Part shown: positions 10,600 through 21,581 of the stretch, piece after piece
Layout of the letters: each line of letters begins with the position of its first letter
Position numbering within the stretch: the stretch's first letter is position 1
Source: Arcuatula senhousia
Taxonomy: Eukaryota; Mollusca; Bivalvia; Mytilida; Mytilidae
Reading direction: 5' to 3'
Length of the DNA stretch: 64,000 bases
NCBI GenBank assembly: GCA_963971305.1
Contig: OZ020306.1
Coordinates: forward strand, 52,984,686 to 53,048,685
Program-made: the position numbers and the translations under genes
The notes under the pieces: generated by a model
Database searches by the model: none
Told to the model about the DNA's origin: nothing
Seen by the model: only the letters and a program-made list of their open reading frames with translations

Positions 10600-11780
10600 T
10601 TAATATTTCTACAGTTCTCTCTCTTGCTTTGAATACAATGAAAGAGTTTATCATTCGATACTGTAACAAAATTTGTGAAAATAGACGCGTAAATCATTTT
10701 TGGAGGGTCTTAATTCTGTTGATGTTTTGGACAAACTTCAAGCATTTGAAAATACTTTCCAGACAGTTGACAGCTATGATTTTTGTACTTTGTATACAAA
10801 CCTTCCTCGTAATATAATTAAAAAGAAATTTGAATATTTAATTAAATGGTGCTTTGATAAATCTTAAAGTGATTACATCTGTTCTAAAGTTTAAAGAGTA
10901 TTGGGTAAATCGTTCTTTAGTAACGAAACCCATAAAGGCTATGCTAATTGGACTGACGTAGAAATGATTACGGCACTTAACTTTCTTTTAGATACTATTT
11001 ACATACGTTTTGGAAAACAAATAAATCGCCAAGTTATTGGTATTTCCATGGGAACCATTTACGCCCCACTTTTAGCAGATCTTTTTTTATATTGTTATGA
11101 ATCACAATTTATGGCCAAACTACAAAAAGACACAAACAAACACCACCTTTAATGACATTTTTAACAATACTTACATATATATATTTAGACGACAAACTTG
11201 CTCTTAACAACCCCAATTTCTCAAACTTTATAAAAGATATCTATCCTAAAGAATTAACTCTTAATAAATCTAACTCGACCGGCAATGGATGTCCATTTTT
11301 AGATTTAGATTTAAGCATTGTCAATGGAAAATTACACACTAAAGTATATGATAAACGTGATGACTTGTCTCTCCAAATTGTAAAGAATTTAACCTTTATA
11401 AATCTAACTCGACCGGCGATAGATGTCCATTTTCAGATTTAGATTTAAGCATTGCCCCTACTCTTGAAGGTGATGTACCTTTTGCTCCGTCTTACGGAGT
11501 GTACAATTCACAGTTAGTCAGATATGCTTTAATTTGCAGTGGTGTTTCTGATTTTAATGACAAAAACCGTTTCATTACAGAAAAAAAATTCTAAACCAAG
11601 GTAATCGATACTAGAAATTACATGTAGTCAAATCTTTTTCTAAATTCGTTTATTAATATGTGTATCTTATTGAAAAAAAATAACTGTACACGTCGATTTT
11701 TGATTGTAAAAGGAATATCACACCCTGAGTTCTATTGAAATATAATTTATAAGGCACGTAAATTCAAAATCAATTCTCTT
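10600..11780 (+). pseudogene. PLE reverse transcriptase, downstream fragment with YLDD
   Basis: Residues of PLE RT run through three frames. These include the palm motif A-like FCTLYTNLP (about 10780-10810), the GTIYAPLLADLF block inside an open frame at 10901-11152, the catalytic YLDD (about 11180) and the following PKELTLNKSN block in a frame at 11152-11442. A stretch of about 55 bases coding GCPFLDLDLSI is duplicated (about 11269-11323 and 11401-11453), adding to the disruption. PLE-like codons (LNQGNRY, GISHPEFY) persist to about 11740. It is a non-functional relic. Confidence 0.75.
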
Positions 11781-11989
11781 GACATGGTAATTTGGCTTGA
11801 AAACTTATTAAAGAAAGGATACAAGTTAGAAGTTATACTACAATCTTTAAATGTGGTGTTTTTTAGTAGAAATATTGATAATTTGATAGTAACACTAAAA
11901 CGTTAATCTTTTACCTTTTGACTTTTGTATTGTTTTTAAGTATTAAACGATCAATTATGTCGATTTTGTGTGATGATATAATACTAAAT

Positions 11990-12960
11990 CATTTGTTGTT
12001 TGAAGTGTTTTGCTGGATTTAGAATCGATATGTTAGATTTGTTTACATCAGCCTGGTCGATAAACTGTCAGTGTCAGCTGCGAGTGTTCCTAAGAGAGTT
12101 CCTTTGCGGCTCGTTGTTCTCGTATAGTGTTCTCGTCTTAGGTTCTCGTCTTAGGTTCTCTCTTGGTGAATTGAACTTTTATCGATTTAATTTTTAAAGT
12201 GTGTTATTTTTTTGTGCTTTGTACAAGATTAACAATAGGGGAAGGTTGGGCCCCCAAAAAAACTAGTTTAACCCCGCCATATTTTATATACTCTTCAAAA
12301 AAAGTTACGCATAGGTAGAAAATTTCCTATATGTTTAATACAAACCCACATCATTTCAAAACAATATTACCAAGCCGTCCACAGGCCGATTTTCATGAAA
12401 TAAAGACCAGTAAAAGGAAAAAATGAATGGAATTTATTTATTTAATTTTGAGCAACATCGTAACTTCGCTGCGTTTTATGATACTGCAAGTAGAACTCAA
12501 GTGTACATTCTACGCATCAATTTCCCGCAAAATGTTTCGTAAAAAACATTGGTCGTGTTTTACTCACAATATCTTAAAAACCATTGAAGTTAGGATTTTG
12601 GTCTTAATTTATCAAAAAATCTTTATTTCGTTTTCTTTTTACTGGATTTTATTTCATGAAAATCGGTTGCAGGTCAGCTCGGCAATATTGTTTTGAAATT
12701 GTTTGGATTTACATTAAACGTACGGGGAATTTTCCATCTATGCGTAACTTTTTTTGAAGAGTATATGTGCCTGTCCTAAGTCAGGAATCCTTTTCAAAGC
12801 TATTGTTTGTCCCTGTCAACTATCTGTTTTTGTTCTATGTCCAGAAATGAGTCTTTCGTTGATAATCTAGGGATTTGTTTGAATCTTATGTATTGTATTT
12901 TTAGTGTTGTTTTGTTCCTTTAAGCTTAAAAAATTGCGGACCCGAATGTCCAGTTCTCGT
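11990..12960 (+). repeat. Interspersed repeat (second copy, inverted, at 18620-19030)
   Basis: About 500 bases of this stretch, once the MITE at 12291-12761 is set aside, match the reverse complement of 18620-19030. Landmarks are a TCTTAGGTTCTC block, GGGGGAAGGTTGGGCCC, AACTAGTTTAACCCCGCCA and GTGCCTGTCCTAAG. No protein is supported. The inverted copy lacks the MITE and serves as its empty site. Confidence 0.65.
12291..12761. mobile_element. MITE with long terminal inverted repeats and TA/TATA target
   Basis: A 471-bp element beginning CTCTTCAAAAAAAGTTACGC and ending with its reverse complement. The inverted match continues imperfectly for well over 100 bases into each side. TATA flanks both ends (12287-12290 and 12762-12765), so the target duplication is TA or TATA, as for Tc1/mariner-type elements. 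It interrupts the repeat at 11990-12960, whose other copy at 18.7 kb is uninterrupted. There is no transposase; the open frame inside is a by-product. Confidence 0.85.
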
Positions 12961-13013
12961 AGAGTGTGTCAGAAAATGGAGATTTAACTGTTAAATTGGA
13001 AAATTCCCTTTTT

Positions 13014-14536
13014 AGCTCACCTGGACCATGTGAGCTATTGCCATCACTTGCCGTCCGTCGTCGTCGTCGTCGTCGTCGTCCGTTAACAATTTTTCAAAAA
13101 TCTTCTCCTCTGAAACTACTGTACAGAATTCAATGAAACTTGGTATGATTGATCCTTAGGGTGTCCTGCACCAAACTTGTGTTTCGATTTTTGATCTTTC
13201 AAAAAACATGGCCACCGTTACTAAAAATAGACCAGGAGGTCAGACCACTGTTTTTGGCTTGTAAATCAAAAAGTATAAGAGATAGATGAAATCTGATGCC
13301 ACGCTGCTGCGTCAGCATCACAAGCTCTACAAAAGTCTCCGTTGAGTCCAAGTTGTCAGATGACCCCTTATAAGAGTTACGGCCCCTTAAAGGTGAAAAA
13401 TAGCATTTTTTCATGTTTTGGGCTTCTAAAATAAAAACTATTACAGATAGAGAAAAGCTGTTCCTTGTTTAAATGTTTAGCTTAATAAGCTCTACAAAAG
13501 TCTCCATAGGATGGAAGTTGTCAGATGACCCCTTATAGGGGTAACAGCCCCTTAAAGGCAAAAAATAGTGTTTTTGACCTATAGAATGAAAACTATTGCA
13601 GATAGAGAAAAGCTGTTGCTTGCTTAAATGTTCAGCTCATTTAGCTCTTGTAAAGTCTCCATAAGGTCGAAGTTGTCAGATGACCCCTTATAGGGGTTAC
13701 AGCCCCTTAAAGGAGAAAATTAGTGTTTTTGACCTATAGAATGAAAACTATTGCAGATAGAGAAAAGCTGTTCCTTGCTTAAATGTTTAACTCATTTAGC
13801 TCTACAAAAGTCTTCATAGGGTCGAAGTTGTCAGATGACCCCTTATAGGGGTTACAGCCCCTTAAAGGCGAAAAATAGTGTTTTTGGCCTATAGAATGAA
13901 AACTATTGCAGATAGAGAAAAGCTGTTGCTTGCTTAAATGTTCAGCTCAATTAGCTCTACAAAAGACTTTGTAAGGTAGAAGTTGTTACATGATCCCTTA
14001 TAGGGGTTACAGCCCCTTAAAGGCGAAAAATAGTGTTTTAGCCTATAGATTGAAAACTATTGCAAATTAAGAAAAGCTGTTGCTCAGCTCATTTAGCTCA
14101 AGAAAAGCATTTTCAGATGACCCCTTACAGGGATTACAGCCCCTAAATTAACGTGTTTTCCTGTTTTGGCTTATATAATGAAAACTATAGCAGAAAAAGA
14201 AAATTGGTTGCTTGCTTTAATGTTCAGTTCATTAAGCTCTCAACAAAGGTCTCTATAGAGTCAGAGTTGTCTGACGGCCCTTAAAATAACATGTTTCACA
14301 TTTTTGACCATCTTCGCTAGCCAAGGGTTACGATCCGCTACCTCTCATTGAAGATGAGAGATAGCGGATCGTAACCCTTGGCTAGCGAAGATGATTTTTG
14401 GCCTACAGAATGAAAACTGTTGCTGAAAGAGAAAAAGCGAATGCTTGCTTAAATGTTCAGCTTATTAAGCTTTACAAAGTTCTTCATAGGGTTGACATCA
14501 AGACCAGGTGAGCGATTCGGGCTCCTGGGAGCCTCT
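13014..14536 (+). repeat. Mollusc-type repeat with internal 155-bp tandem units
   Basis: It starts with TTAGCTCACCTGGACCATGT and a CGT/GTC microsatellite (13055-13082) and closes with ACCAGGTGAGCGATTCGGGC, so the tips are inverted (AGCTCACCTGG against CCAGGTGAGC). Between them, units spaced exactly 155 bases (landmark TAGTGTTTTTG or close variant at 13566, 13721, 13876 and 14031) repeat with a GTTGTCAGATGACCCCTTA block. An earlier, longer unit (165) begins at 13401. Related fragments lie at 27240-27550 and, inverted, at about 34970-35320. No gene is seen. Confidence 0.75.
14310..14393. mobile_element. 84-bp snap-back insertion, near-perfect hairpin
   Basis: Forty-base arms (14309-14348 and 14354-14393) are inverted complements with one mismatch around a five-base TGAAG loop; the arm begins CATCTTCGCTAGCCAAGGG. 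The flanks ATTTTTGACC (14300-14309) and ATTTTTGGCC (14394-14403) match at 9 of 10 positions. This fits a target duplication cut into one of the 155-bp-type units. It is a miniature element, possibly Mutator-like from the 9-10-bp duplication; that assignment is tentative. Confidence 0.75.
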
Positions 14537-15623
14537 TGTTAACGAAGATCGGGTGCTTCTTGACTTAGATTCTCAACCAGAAAGTTTGGGTAGGATGTTT
14601 ACACAAACACCAAACAAAGTTATGCTTCAAATTTCATTTGTGACACTCCTTGTTTACAAACGGTCGCCCGGTTATTTTTAACGCGGTCCTGCACCCCTAA
14701 AAATAGATTTGGGGAATCATCGGATATAACCAAAAAGAACAGCTTTAGACCACGATGCAACAATTCACTTGTATAAAGAGAAAGGGATAAGGAAAAATGA
14801 AATAAAAGGGGAAAATATCTAACTATGTTATGAATATCTACTATGCATATTGATTGTAATTTTAACTCTGATTATAAAATTGAATCGTCTTGTTCATATA
14901 TATTTTGCTCAGTATGTTAGTTGGCGTTTAAGCCATGGCTTTCTCAAACAAACGTACAAATATAACATTTATCTTACTACAAAGAGATGCTTTTGAAATA
15001 AAAACACCAAACCCATCAAACACAACTCCTGATCCACTTAGTAGCATTTAAAATCATGTCTTTACAACAAAACTCTTGTTCATGCACCGCCTTAATAAAA
15101 AAACAACGAGTGATGTTAGGTACAGTACATAATTTTTTCGCTGCAGACCTACATCTAGATATGGTCACGACGTTAAACTCCCCAGTCAGTCATTACATAA
15201 TTAAGAATTGATTTGTATGGCGTGATTTCCGTTGCAAAATTCAATAATAAATTTTTCATTGCTATAATTTTCATTTACATTGCTAAAATTTTCAATTTCA
15301 TTGCTATAATATTTTATTATTTGGTATAAAAAGTATTGTATGTTATATAAATTTCATTTCATTGGTATAATTTTTCATTCATATTGTTAAAAACTTTATT
15401 TCTATGGTATATTTCCCATTCAATTGGTAAAATATATTTTTCAATGATCAAATATCTTTTTATATTGTATATTTTTTTCTTTCAATTCTATAATTTATCA
15501 TTCGTTTGTTATAATTTACAATTTTAAAGCTAATTTATATTTTCACTTTCTTTGGCAAAACCCATTTTCATTCATATGGTATAATTTTTCATTCATATGC
15601 AATAATTGCATGACGGGAAAGCT

Positions 15624-15665
15624 GAATGACGTCATAAGGTCAAATTTGAAACAATGGCTGTGATT
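15624..15665 (-). promoter_or_regulatory. CCAAT and CRE motifs conserved in both copies of repeat X
   Basis: On the minus strand a CCAAT-type ACCAATCACAG precedes a perfect CRE octamer TGACGTCA by about 25 bases. Copy B keeps both motifs near 36120-36160. Conservation may only reflect the recency of the duplication, so promoter function is an inference. Confidence 0.3.
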
Positions 15666-15718
15666 GGTCGGAACAGCCACACCTCCACTATTAAAGGACT
15701 CTAGATAGCATCCCGACC

Positions 15719-15988
15719 AATGTCCTATATATAGGTATAGTCACGACGTTAAACTCCCCAGTCAGTCAATCCCGACCGTAAGTCTTCCAGAATTCCGACC
15801 AGTACCTCCCCGTGGTGGAAGACGGGCCCTGCTCCAGCGACAACAAAGGATACTCTGGAGCAGCTAACACTGGCGGTGGTGTGTCATGGGCTGGACGACC
15901 CATGGCACATAGCGAGTCTATACCGATTGGTATAAGTCGACGCAGAGGGGCTTTCCCCTAGTCGCGACTATAAATACCCATCAGTCAA
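15719..15988 (+). mobile_element. Two successive SINE-like insertions at one site
   Basis: A 50-bp SINE tail (15719-15768, with CACGACGTTAAACTCC) and a longer unit of about 210 bp (15778-15988) sit between three copies of ATCCCGACC (15710-15718, 15769-15777, 15989-15997). Copy B of repeat X has a single uninterrupted GCATCCCATACTAAC here. The longer unit resembles 22226-22395 and is rich in short hairpins (CTCCAG...CTGGAG; CATGGG...CCCATG; GGGGCTTTCCCC). Its end, GACTATAAATACCCATCAGTCA, resembles the shorter tail. A promoter-box origin (tRNA or 5S) could not be shown. Confidence 0.65.
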
Positions 15989-17179
15989 TCCCGACCGTAC
16001 TAACACCATTGGACCTGCGTGCCCTTTGTTTTTAAAACTGTGTAATTGAGTCCATAATAGACGGGCCTAGGATTCTAAATCGTCCGAGGACTGTAGGACC
16101 ATTCAAAAGTCTTAAAGTGCAACTAAAACGGTCAAAACAACTTAATCTTATTTTAAAGTGTTTATTTTTCTAAGATTAATGCAAAAAATCCTATCAAAAT
16201 CCGTTGACAAATAACGGAGATATGAGTGTTTGAAGTGCAAAATTTCGCACCTTTCAAAATCTAATCAACAATATTTCCGGAAAAGAATTACATGCGAGCT
16301 AAACCGGAAGTGACGCACAAGGGGGAACCGAAATAGTTTGCTAGTATAGTAGGAATGTGTTTTTGGAAAGGGAATAATAAAGATATCCGCAATAAAATAT
16401 AAATGATTTCGGTGGCAATTTTTTACATTATAATATTTAAGAAATACCCAACGAACACATATACACATTTTCCAGTTTTTAACAATACATTAAACACCAA
16501 ATAATATTTTAAAAAGGTAGGCCGTCACAAGAATGAAGTTTAGACCTTTTAAAATTTGTATAAAATGTTAAATCAGGGAATTAAAGTACTCCAATTCCTT
16601 TGGTTTAATCCTATGATTTAAGCAATTATGATTGTCAGATTTTCACAAAATTGAAAGTTTTTACTGCAGCAATCAGTACACATACATGACTGCAATCAAA
16701 GGAACATGTATATTTTAAACAGTTGTGTTGTCTTTATGGTCCAAAGTGTTAATTTAAATCATATATGTCTAATATGCAGGCCTATCGGAATTGGACGGTT
16801 TCAGGATTCCAGTCCTTATGATAATTACCTTAATCATTAACCCATGCTGAGTATGGACTACCTTTTGCGACGAACAAACAAACACAGGTGTAAAGTTAAT
16901 TGAAATTAGACAACCAATATGTCACCATAGGGGGGCAATTAACAATTTGGGGACAAGTAATTTCAAACTCGAGCATCTTCTCAAATTCAGTGTTGTATTA
17001 TCGTATTGAAATAGAAACATAATAGAATAAAATATAGAATTAAATAAAATAAAATAAATAAATTCCTTGAGTCCACAGTATTTGCAATAAATGGCTTCAT
17101 ACTGTTGGTGGGCGTATAATGTTCATAGTTAGCGTCTAAAATTTTATTACGTTTACAGTAAAATAAAACATGTTAAAAA

Positions 17180-17585
17180 CATCACGCATATCCTAGAGCA
17201 TAGTCCCTTGGTGCCCTCTGCAAACAGACAAAGTAAAATTTAGAAGTTCTTCAATATATTTTATTAGTAAAAAGTATCCATTTCTTTTGTTATTAAAATA
17301 ACATTTAAGATCATCATGATAGATTTTCTCTTCTAGAACTTCTCTGGGCTGTGGTTTTGCCATATACAAAGTAAAAACAAATATGAACTACGCTTATTTA
17401 TTATCTTTAATTATTATAGTTGTAAACAATAATATAAACACATCACATTGTGTATTCATTTTTTTTACTTAATTATCTTGTTATTCTAATGTAATTGTAT
17501 AGTTCTGGTCTGTCTTTGTCAAAATTTTTTATATGTAATATGCCACCAGTGGGACCAAATTAGACAAATAAAGAATTGAATTGAA
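17180..17585 (+). mobile_element. Probable LINE 3' tail
   Basis: The stretch ends GCCACCAGTGGGACC, then AATAAAGAATTGAATTGAA. This layout of a small hairpin (CCACCAGTGG), AATAAA and a short repeated tail parallels the LINE end at 62770-62845. No LINE protein is recognisable and the 5' boundary is arbitrary. Confidence 0.4.
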
Positions 17586-18619
17586 TCATAATGCTTCATC
17601 TCGTAACATTTGGTACGGACGAACGAACACATTTCTCCCGCTTGCAGCTTATTTTTTTTTCATGAATTGTCCGACGAACTATGAATTATTTGGCGTGGCC
17701 TCATCTGTCAAACTTTCCTAAAAATCCACCATTAAACTAAAAATGTGTGTATGAGTCACAGATGGCCCTCCCGTGCTTAAAATGTATCAGAGTTATGGAC
17801 CTTAACCTAGAAGTTAACCAAGTCGTTCATGCTTAAAATATAGGTCACTGCGACTTACTAGAGGATGGTGTTGTGCTACCCAAGACACATCTAGTGGTGG
17901 AATGTCATTGACCCTCAACATCTAGTATCCGAGTTATTGACCTCAATCAAGAACTTAAGCAAAGTGTTACGGACGTATGTACGGACGGACAAGGGTAAAA
18001 CTATATGGCCGATCCACATACGTGGTCGGGCCATAAAAATAGCGAGAACAGACAAACGGGTACACGTCTATGCTAGAGTATAGGAAACCATGAAATAATG
18101 TTGAATTAGTGAATGCCAAAATGCTAATCTAATTATAACTTGTGATGTCTAAGCTTCCTGTAAATTAATATTAAGTAATACTTTTATTGTCGGTTACACC
18201 GAAAATATCTGAAAGCCAAGGATATTTAGAATGGACACACACGTGTCTGTCCTTCTTCCTCAAAACTTCATTTCATGCAACAGATAATCAGTATCATTAA
18301 AAAAGAATAAGCCTCGAGGAATAAGCTTCTTTTATTAAATTACGATTTTCTTTTATTACTTTTTCATCTACAATTTAACAATTATCACGATTATACTGAA
18401 TAAAGTTTTGGTGATTAAACATATATTTTACTTGTTTTATATAGAAAATAAAGAGATGTGGAATAAGTGTACGCGACACAGCCCACAATTAAACGGCAAT
18501 TTAGAAAAACCACAATGGACAACCGCCAGCAGCCTTCAACGAGGCCATTTGGCACTGCTCGCGGTTATGCAATTGGCCCATGGTCTAAATAAGATGCATA
18601 TAATTCAAATCCAGCCCTG

Positions 18620-19030
18620 AAATAGTCACAGATAGACCCCCTTCTTAAACAAGGAACAGAAAACATCAAAAAGACAAGTACAAACGAAAGCTTTGTCAAG
18701 GATTCCTGGCTTAGGACAGGCACATGTAATATGTGGCGGGGTTAAACTAGTTTTTTGGGCCCAACCTTCCCCCTATCAATATTCCTAGACAAAGCACAAA
18801 AACTAAACACACAATAAAAATCAAATCGATCAAAGTCCAATTCTACTAGAGAGAACCTAAGACAAAAAACAAGAACAAACAAAAGGACGGTAAAGGAACT
18901 CTCCATAGAACACTCGCTGTTACTGACAGCTAGCTGAGAATCATCAATCGACTGATGTAAAAAAATCAAACGTATCGATTTTAAATCCGACACAACACTT
19001 CAAGCAATAATGATTTAGTGAAGTGTCATC
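18620..19030 (-). repeat. Inverted copy of the 12-kb interspersed repeat
   Basis: The reverse complement aligns to 11990-12290 and 12766-12850 with landmarks TCTTAGGTTCTC, GGGGGAAGGTTGGGCCC and CTAGTTTAACCCCGCCA. It lies inside the TTAA-flanked element. The minus-strand open frame here is not a supported gene. Confidence 0.65.
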
Positions 19031-19356
19031 ACACAAAACCATAACATACTTAGTATTTCATTTCTGGATGCATTAATTATCATTTCATTACTAATAAATT
19101 GTAAAGATAAACTACCGTTTGCTGTTGTAACTAATGTAAACAAATATATCGGTTCCCCCTCTGACGTTGCACTATCAGTGGAATTAGTTACGCGAAAGCG
19201 GAAGTTATAAAGGTGAGATTTTAAGAAATTAACACTAAATTGTCAATATCTTTGTTATTTGTCATCGTAATCAAGTCGGGTTTTTTGCTTTGATCTTAGA
19301 AAATTAAGATCTATAAAATGAAATAAGTTGTTATAGGCGTTTTAGTTGCACTTTAA

Positions 19357-20240
19357 AGATAATGGCCATGATGATAAGGCATCCCTCTTCTTATTTTAGA
19401 TGTGATTTTATGAAGACAGAACCTTCCAAAAACGACAATTTACAGATCAAAGAGACCCGTTTACCACGGGGAAGGTTTACACTGTCTAAAATTGGGTGTT
19501 TGAGTCTGTATTAGGCGGGCCTAAGACTTCGAATTGGTCTGTGGTATTCAACGAACCTGTAAACATAATCGGTTTTTTTAAGTACGTATTTTCGTGTTTT
19601 GATCGCCTCTTTACCACCCTCTTCTTTATTATACTTATCGCATCACATAGAAAGGACAGTAGCACCACGAGGTCATGGTCCGCTGGCCCGGAAGGTTTAC
19701 ATTGATTAAAATTTAATGTGTGACAGTGTGGCTGGCCTGGGATCATGAATGGTCTGTTGACATTTAGACTACTGACGAAGAATATTTAGGTACCATTTTA
19801 GTCACGTTATATACATTGTATATAGCAAAGCCAAGAAAACGACAATAGCGGTATAGACATATGCACCCTCCCCAATCGGGATGTCCAAATGTTTTAAATC
19901 AGTATCTTCGAGTCTAAAATAGACGTCCCTGGGGTTCTGAATTATCCCAAGGTCTTTTGGACCAGTGAGAAATAAAATTGAAGACTCTTTCTAGTACTAG
20001 TATATATATATGACCCAGCAATAATAACCACGAAAAGGGCATGGTATTCGGGTGGCATCACGGGGCCTATTGTTTTAATTTAAACTATGCACTTTATAGT
20101 ACTATAAATTGTGGTTTGTTGGTTTGGATTTTCGAGTTCAACGTTTCTGTAAATTGGCCGGTCTTTTATGATGCAGGTTTAAATTGTTTTCCTGACACTT
20201 TTTTGTATTATTTCAATTTCGTTATATGTTCTCTCTATAC
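19357..20240. repeat. Continuation of repeat X with ~150-bp degenerate units
   Basis: The first 200 bases match copy B (35780-35925, inverted). Beyond that, diverged copies of a unit recur at about 19430, 19665 and 19840, with another at 16000-16090. Landmarks are GGAAGGTTTACA(CT/TT)G, a GAGTCTA/GTAATAGACGGGCC variant and GGTCTGTGG. They are consistent with a decayed tandem array. No gene is supported. Confidence 0.5.
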
Positions 20241-20248
20241 TGGGTGTA

Positions 20249-21581
20249 GGTAATCATCGAGTTCGAGTTTGAGTTACAACTCGAGTTTGACTTAAAGTTC
20301 GAGTTAAAATTTTAAGGAAACTTGAATCAGTGATTGTCGTGGCAAAAATCGAGTTACGATTTTAATATCATTTAGATTTACCACACTGCTGCATGTAACC
20401 AGCAATCGAGATACTCACTTAGTAAGAAACTGATGCATTATAATAATGCGGTTACAAAAAACAACGACTACAATGGATATATATTAAATTCGGATGTTCA
20501 TTTATCTTTTTAAACACATTCGGACATCTGTTAAAATGTTTCAGTGGATTTTGACGCCAAAATTCTAACACAACGTTAGAGAGATGGGGGATGAAAAATA
20601 ACAAGGAGTGCAGTTAGTCGTGCCAAAGATACCCGCTTTTAACCATTTGGAAAATAGAAAGTAGATGCCTGATTGACCTGAAATAGGAGACACGTTACAA
20701 CGCATCAAAATAAAGCTGTGTACAGAATTTGAATTCAATCCCTTCAGCAGAAAACGTTACGAAAGATTGTCTATTTTTAACCCTTAAAAAGTCTAAGCCT
20801 GCTAAGAAAACAGGAAGTAGAGTCCCGAAAAAGAGAGACGCACAAGGTGATTGCAATTTAGCCCACTCTTTAACGAGTGGGTGTATACTTTTTCAGATAT
20901 TAAAAAAAAACATAGTATATACTCATTTTCCGGGGGTAATTCTAGTATGGGGAAAACTAGTATTTCAACAAGTTTAATTTTTTCTACTCTGATGACTTTT
21001 ATACCATGGAGAACCGAATAAAATGAATTTTATACCCCTGCTTCCCGGAATAAGTGTTTTTTGTCCTACATATGTTTTATATAAACTTTTTAACGTAGAT
21101 GTATTGACATGGATGGAAAATGAGTATATACTATATATAAAATGAGTATATACTATATATAAAATGAGTATCTACTATATATCAGTGATATTTCTATAAC
21201 AATTTGAACCAACAATATCTAGTTTAAATACAAAAAAAAAAGGGATTTGTTTGTTCAGTACCGTGGCATATGTATAAACCAAGTTTTTATTATCCCCCCG
21301 CTTGTAAATTATGCCGGGTTTTAGTGATAGGGTGTCTGTCTGTTTGGCATTTCACCTTAGTGAATGGATTTTAATAAAACTTTCACACATCTTCATGCCT
21401 AAAACACTGAGAAATTTAAGCTCCGCCCAACCTTGTGAATAAAATAGAGTAATTACTCGATTATTTTTCATAATAATCACTGTTTCGAGTTAGCTCAAAT
21501 TTAAAATTGAACTCGAAAATTAGCTCTAACTCTCGAACTTTTAAGTCGAACTCTAACTCTGACTTGAACTCGATGATTACC
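20249..21581. mobile_element. 1.33-kb TIR element with GGTAATCATCGAGTTC ends
   Basis: Left end GGTAATCATCGAGTTCGAG and right end, inverted, GGTAATCATCGAGTTCAAG; both ends contain further GAGTTCGAGTT-like motifs and then AGTGATT. The flanks GGGTGTA (20242-20248) and GGGTGTT (21582-21588) look like a 7-8-bp target duplication, suggestive of hAT-type insertion. No transposase is present. It contains a three-copy 22-bp minisatellite. Confidence 0.75.
21117..21182 (+). repeat. Three-copy 22-bp minisatellite
   Basis: Units AAAATGAGTATATACTATAT+AT lie at 21117-21138, 21139-21160 and 21161-21182; the third has one change (TATC for TATA). It lies inside the TIR element. The 70 bases just before it (about 21045-21117) recur outside the element at about 21630-21705. 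Confidence 0.9.

Larger units (their letters stand above)
7860..11780 (+). mobile_element. Decayed Penelope-like element (PLE) split by a LINE
   Basis: Two blocks of PLE reverse transcriptase protein lie either side of a LINE inserted at 8222-10598. The left block has FVPVDKAANNVVVI (about 7940) and YWIPKLHKTPYKSRFISASS (about 8141-8200). The right block continues with the motif A-like YDFCTLYTNLP, then ISMGTIYAPLLADLFLYCYE, YLDD, NGKLHTKVYDKRDD and GISHPEFY near 11700-11735. Frames shift several times and stops interrupt it. PLEs prime from telomere-like or nicked ends, and animal lineages often carry a GIY-YIG nuclease; none is visible here. Both termini are undefined. The LINE separates SLSK from its downstream neighbour, so it landed inside the PLE ORF. 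Confidence 0.8.
14650..16111 (-). repeat. Composite repeat X, copy A (minus orientation)
   Basis: Read on the minus strand this matches, with high identity, five separated blocks on the plus strand at 35.8-55.7 kb (copy B). The match continues beyond the TTAA element at 19357-19565. It includes an AT-rich section of diverged ATGAAAATTATACC-type motifs (15200-15610), a CRE-like TGACGTCA and a CCAAT motif (15624-15665). No protein is visible. The nature of X is unknown. Copy A is free of the large insertions found in copy B, but has two SINE insertions (15719-15997) that B lacks. Confidence 0.75.
16116..19352. mobile_element. 3.2-kb DNA element with AGTGCAACTAAAACG termini and TTAA target
   Basis: The ends are AGTGCAACTAAAACGGTC and the inverted AGTGCAACTAAAACGCCT, and the imperfect inverted match extends about 200 bases inward. 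TTAA flanks both sides (16112-16115, 19353-19356), the target duplication used by piggyBac and Kolobok-type elements. No transposase frame is seen, so it is probably non-autonomous and has grown by nested insertions: a LINE-like 3' tail near 17585 and a repeat at 18620-19030. It splits copy A of repeat X; copy B lacks it. Confidence 0.8.

Noticed and set aside
12427..12696. 89-residue open frame
   Set aside because: It lies entirely inside the inverted-repeat MITE and has no transposase features.
18742..18993. 83-residue minus-strand frame
   Set aside because: It sits in a dispersed repeat whose 12-kb copy has no matching intact frame.
19486..19746. Overlapping frames on both strands
   Set aside because: They fall in degenerate units of repeat X and are not preserved in copy B.
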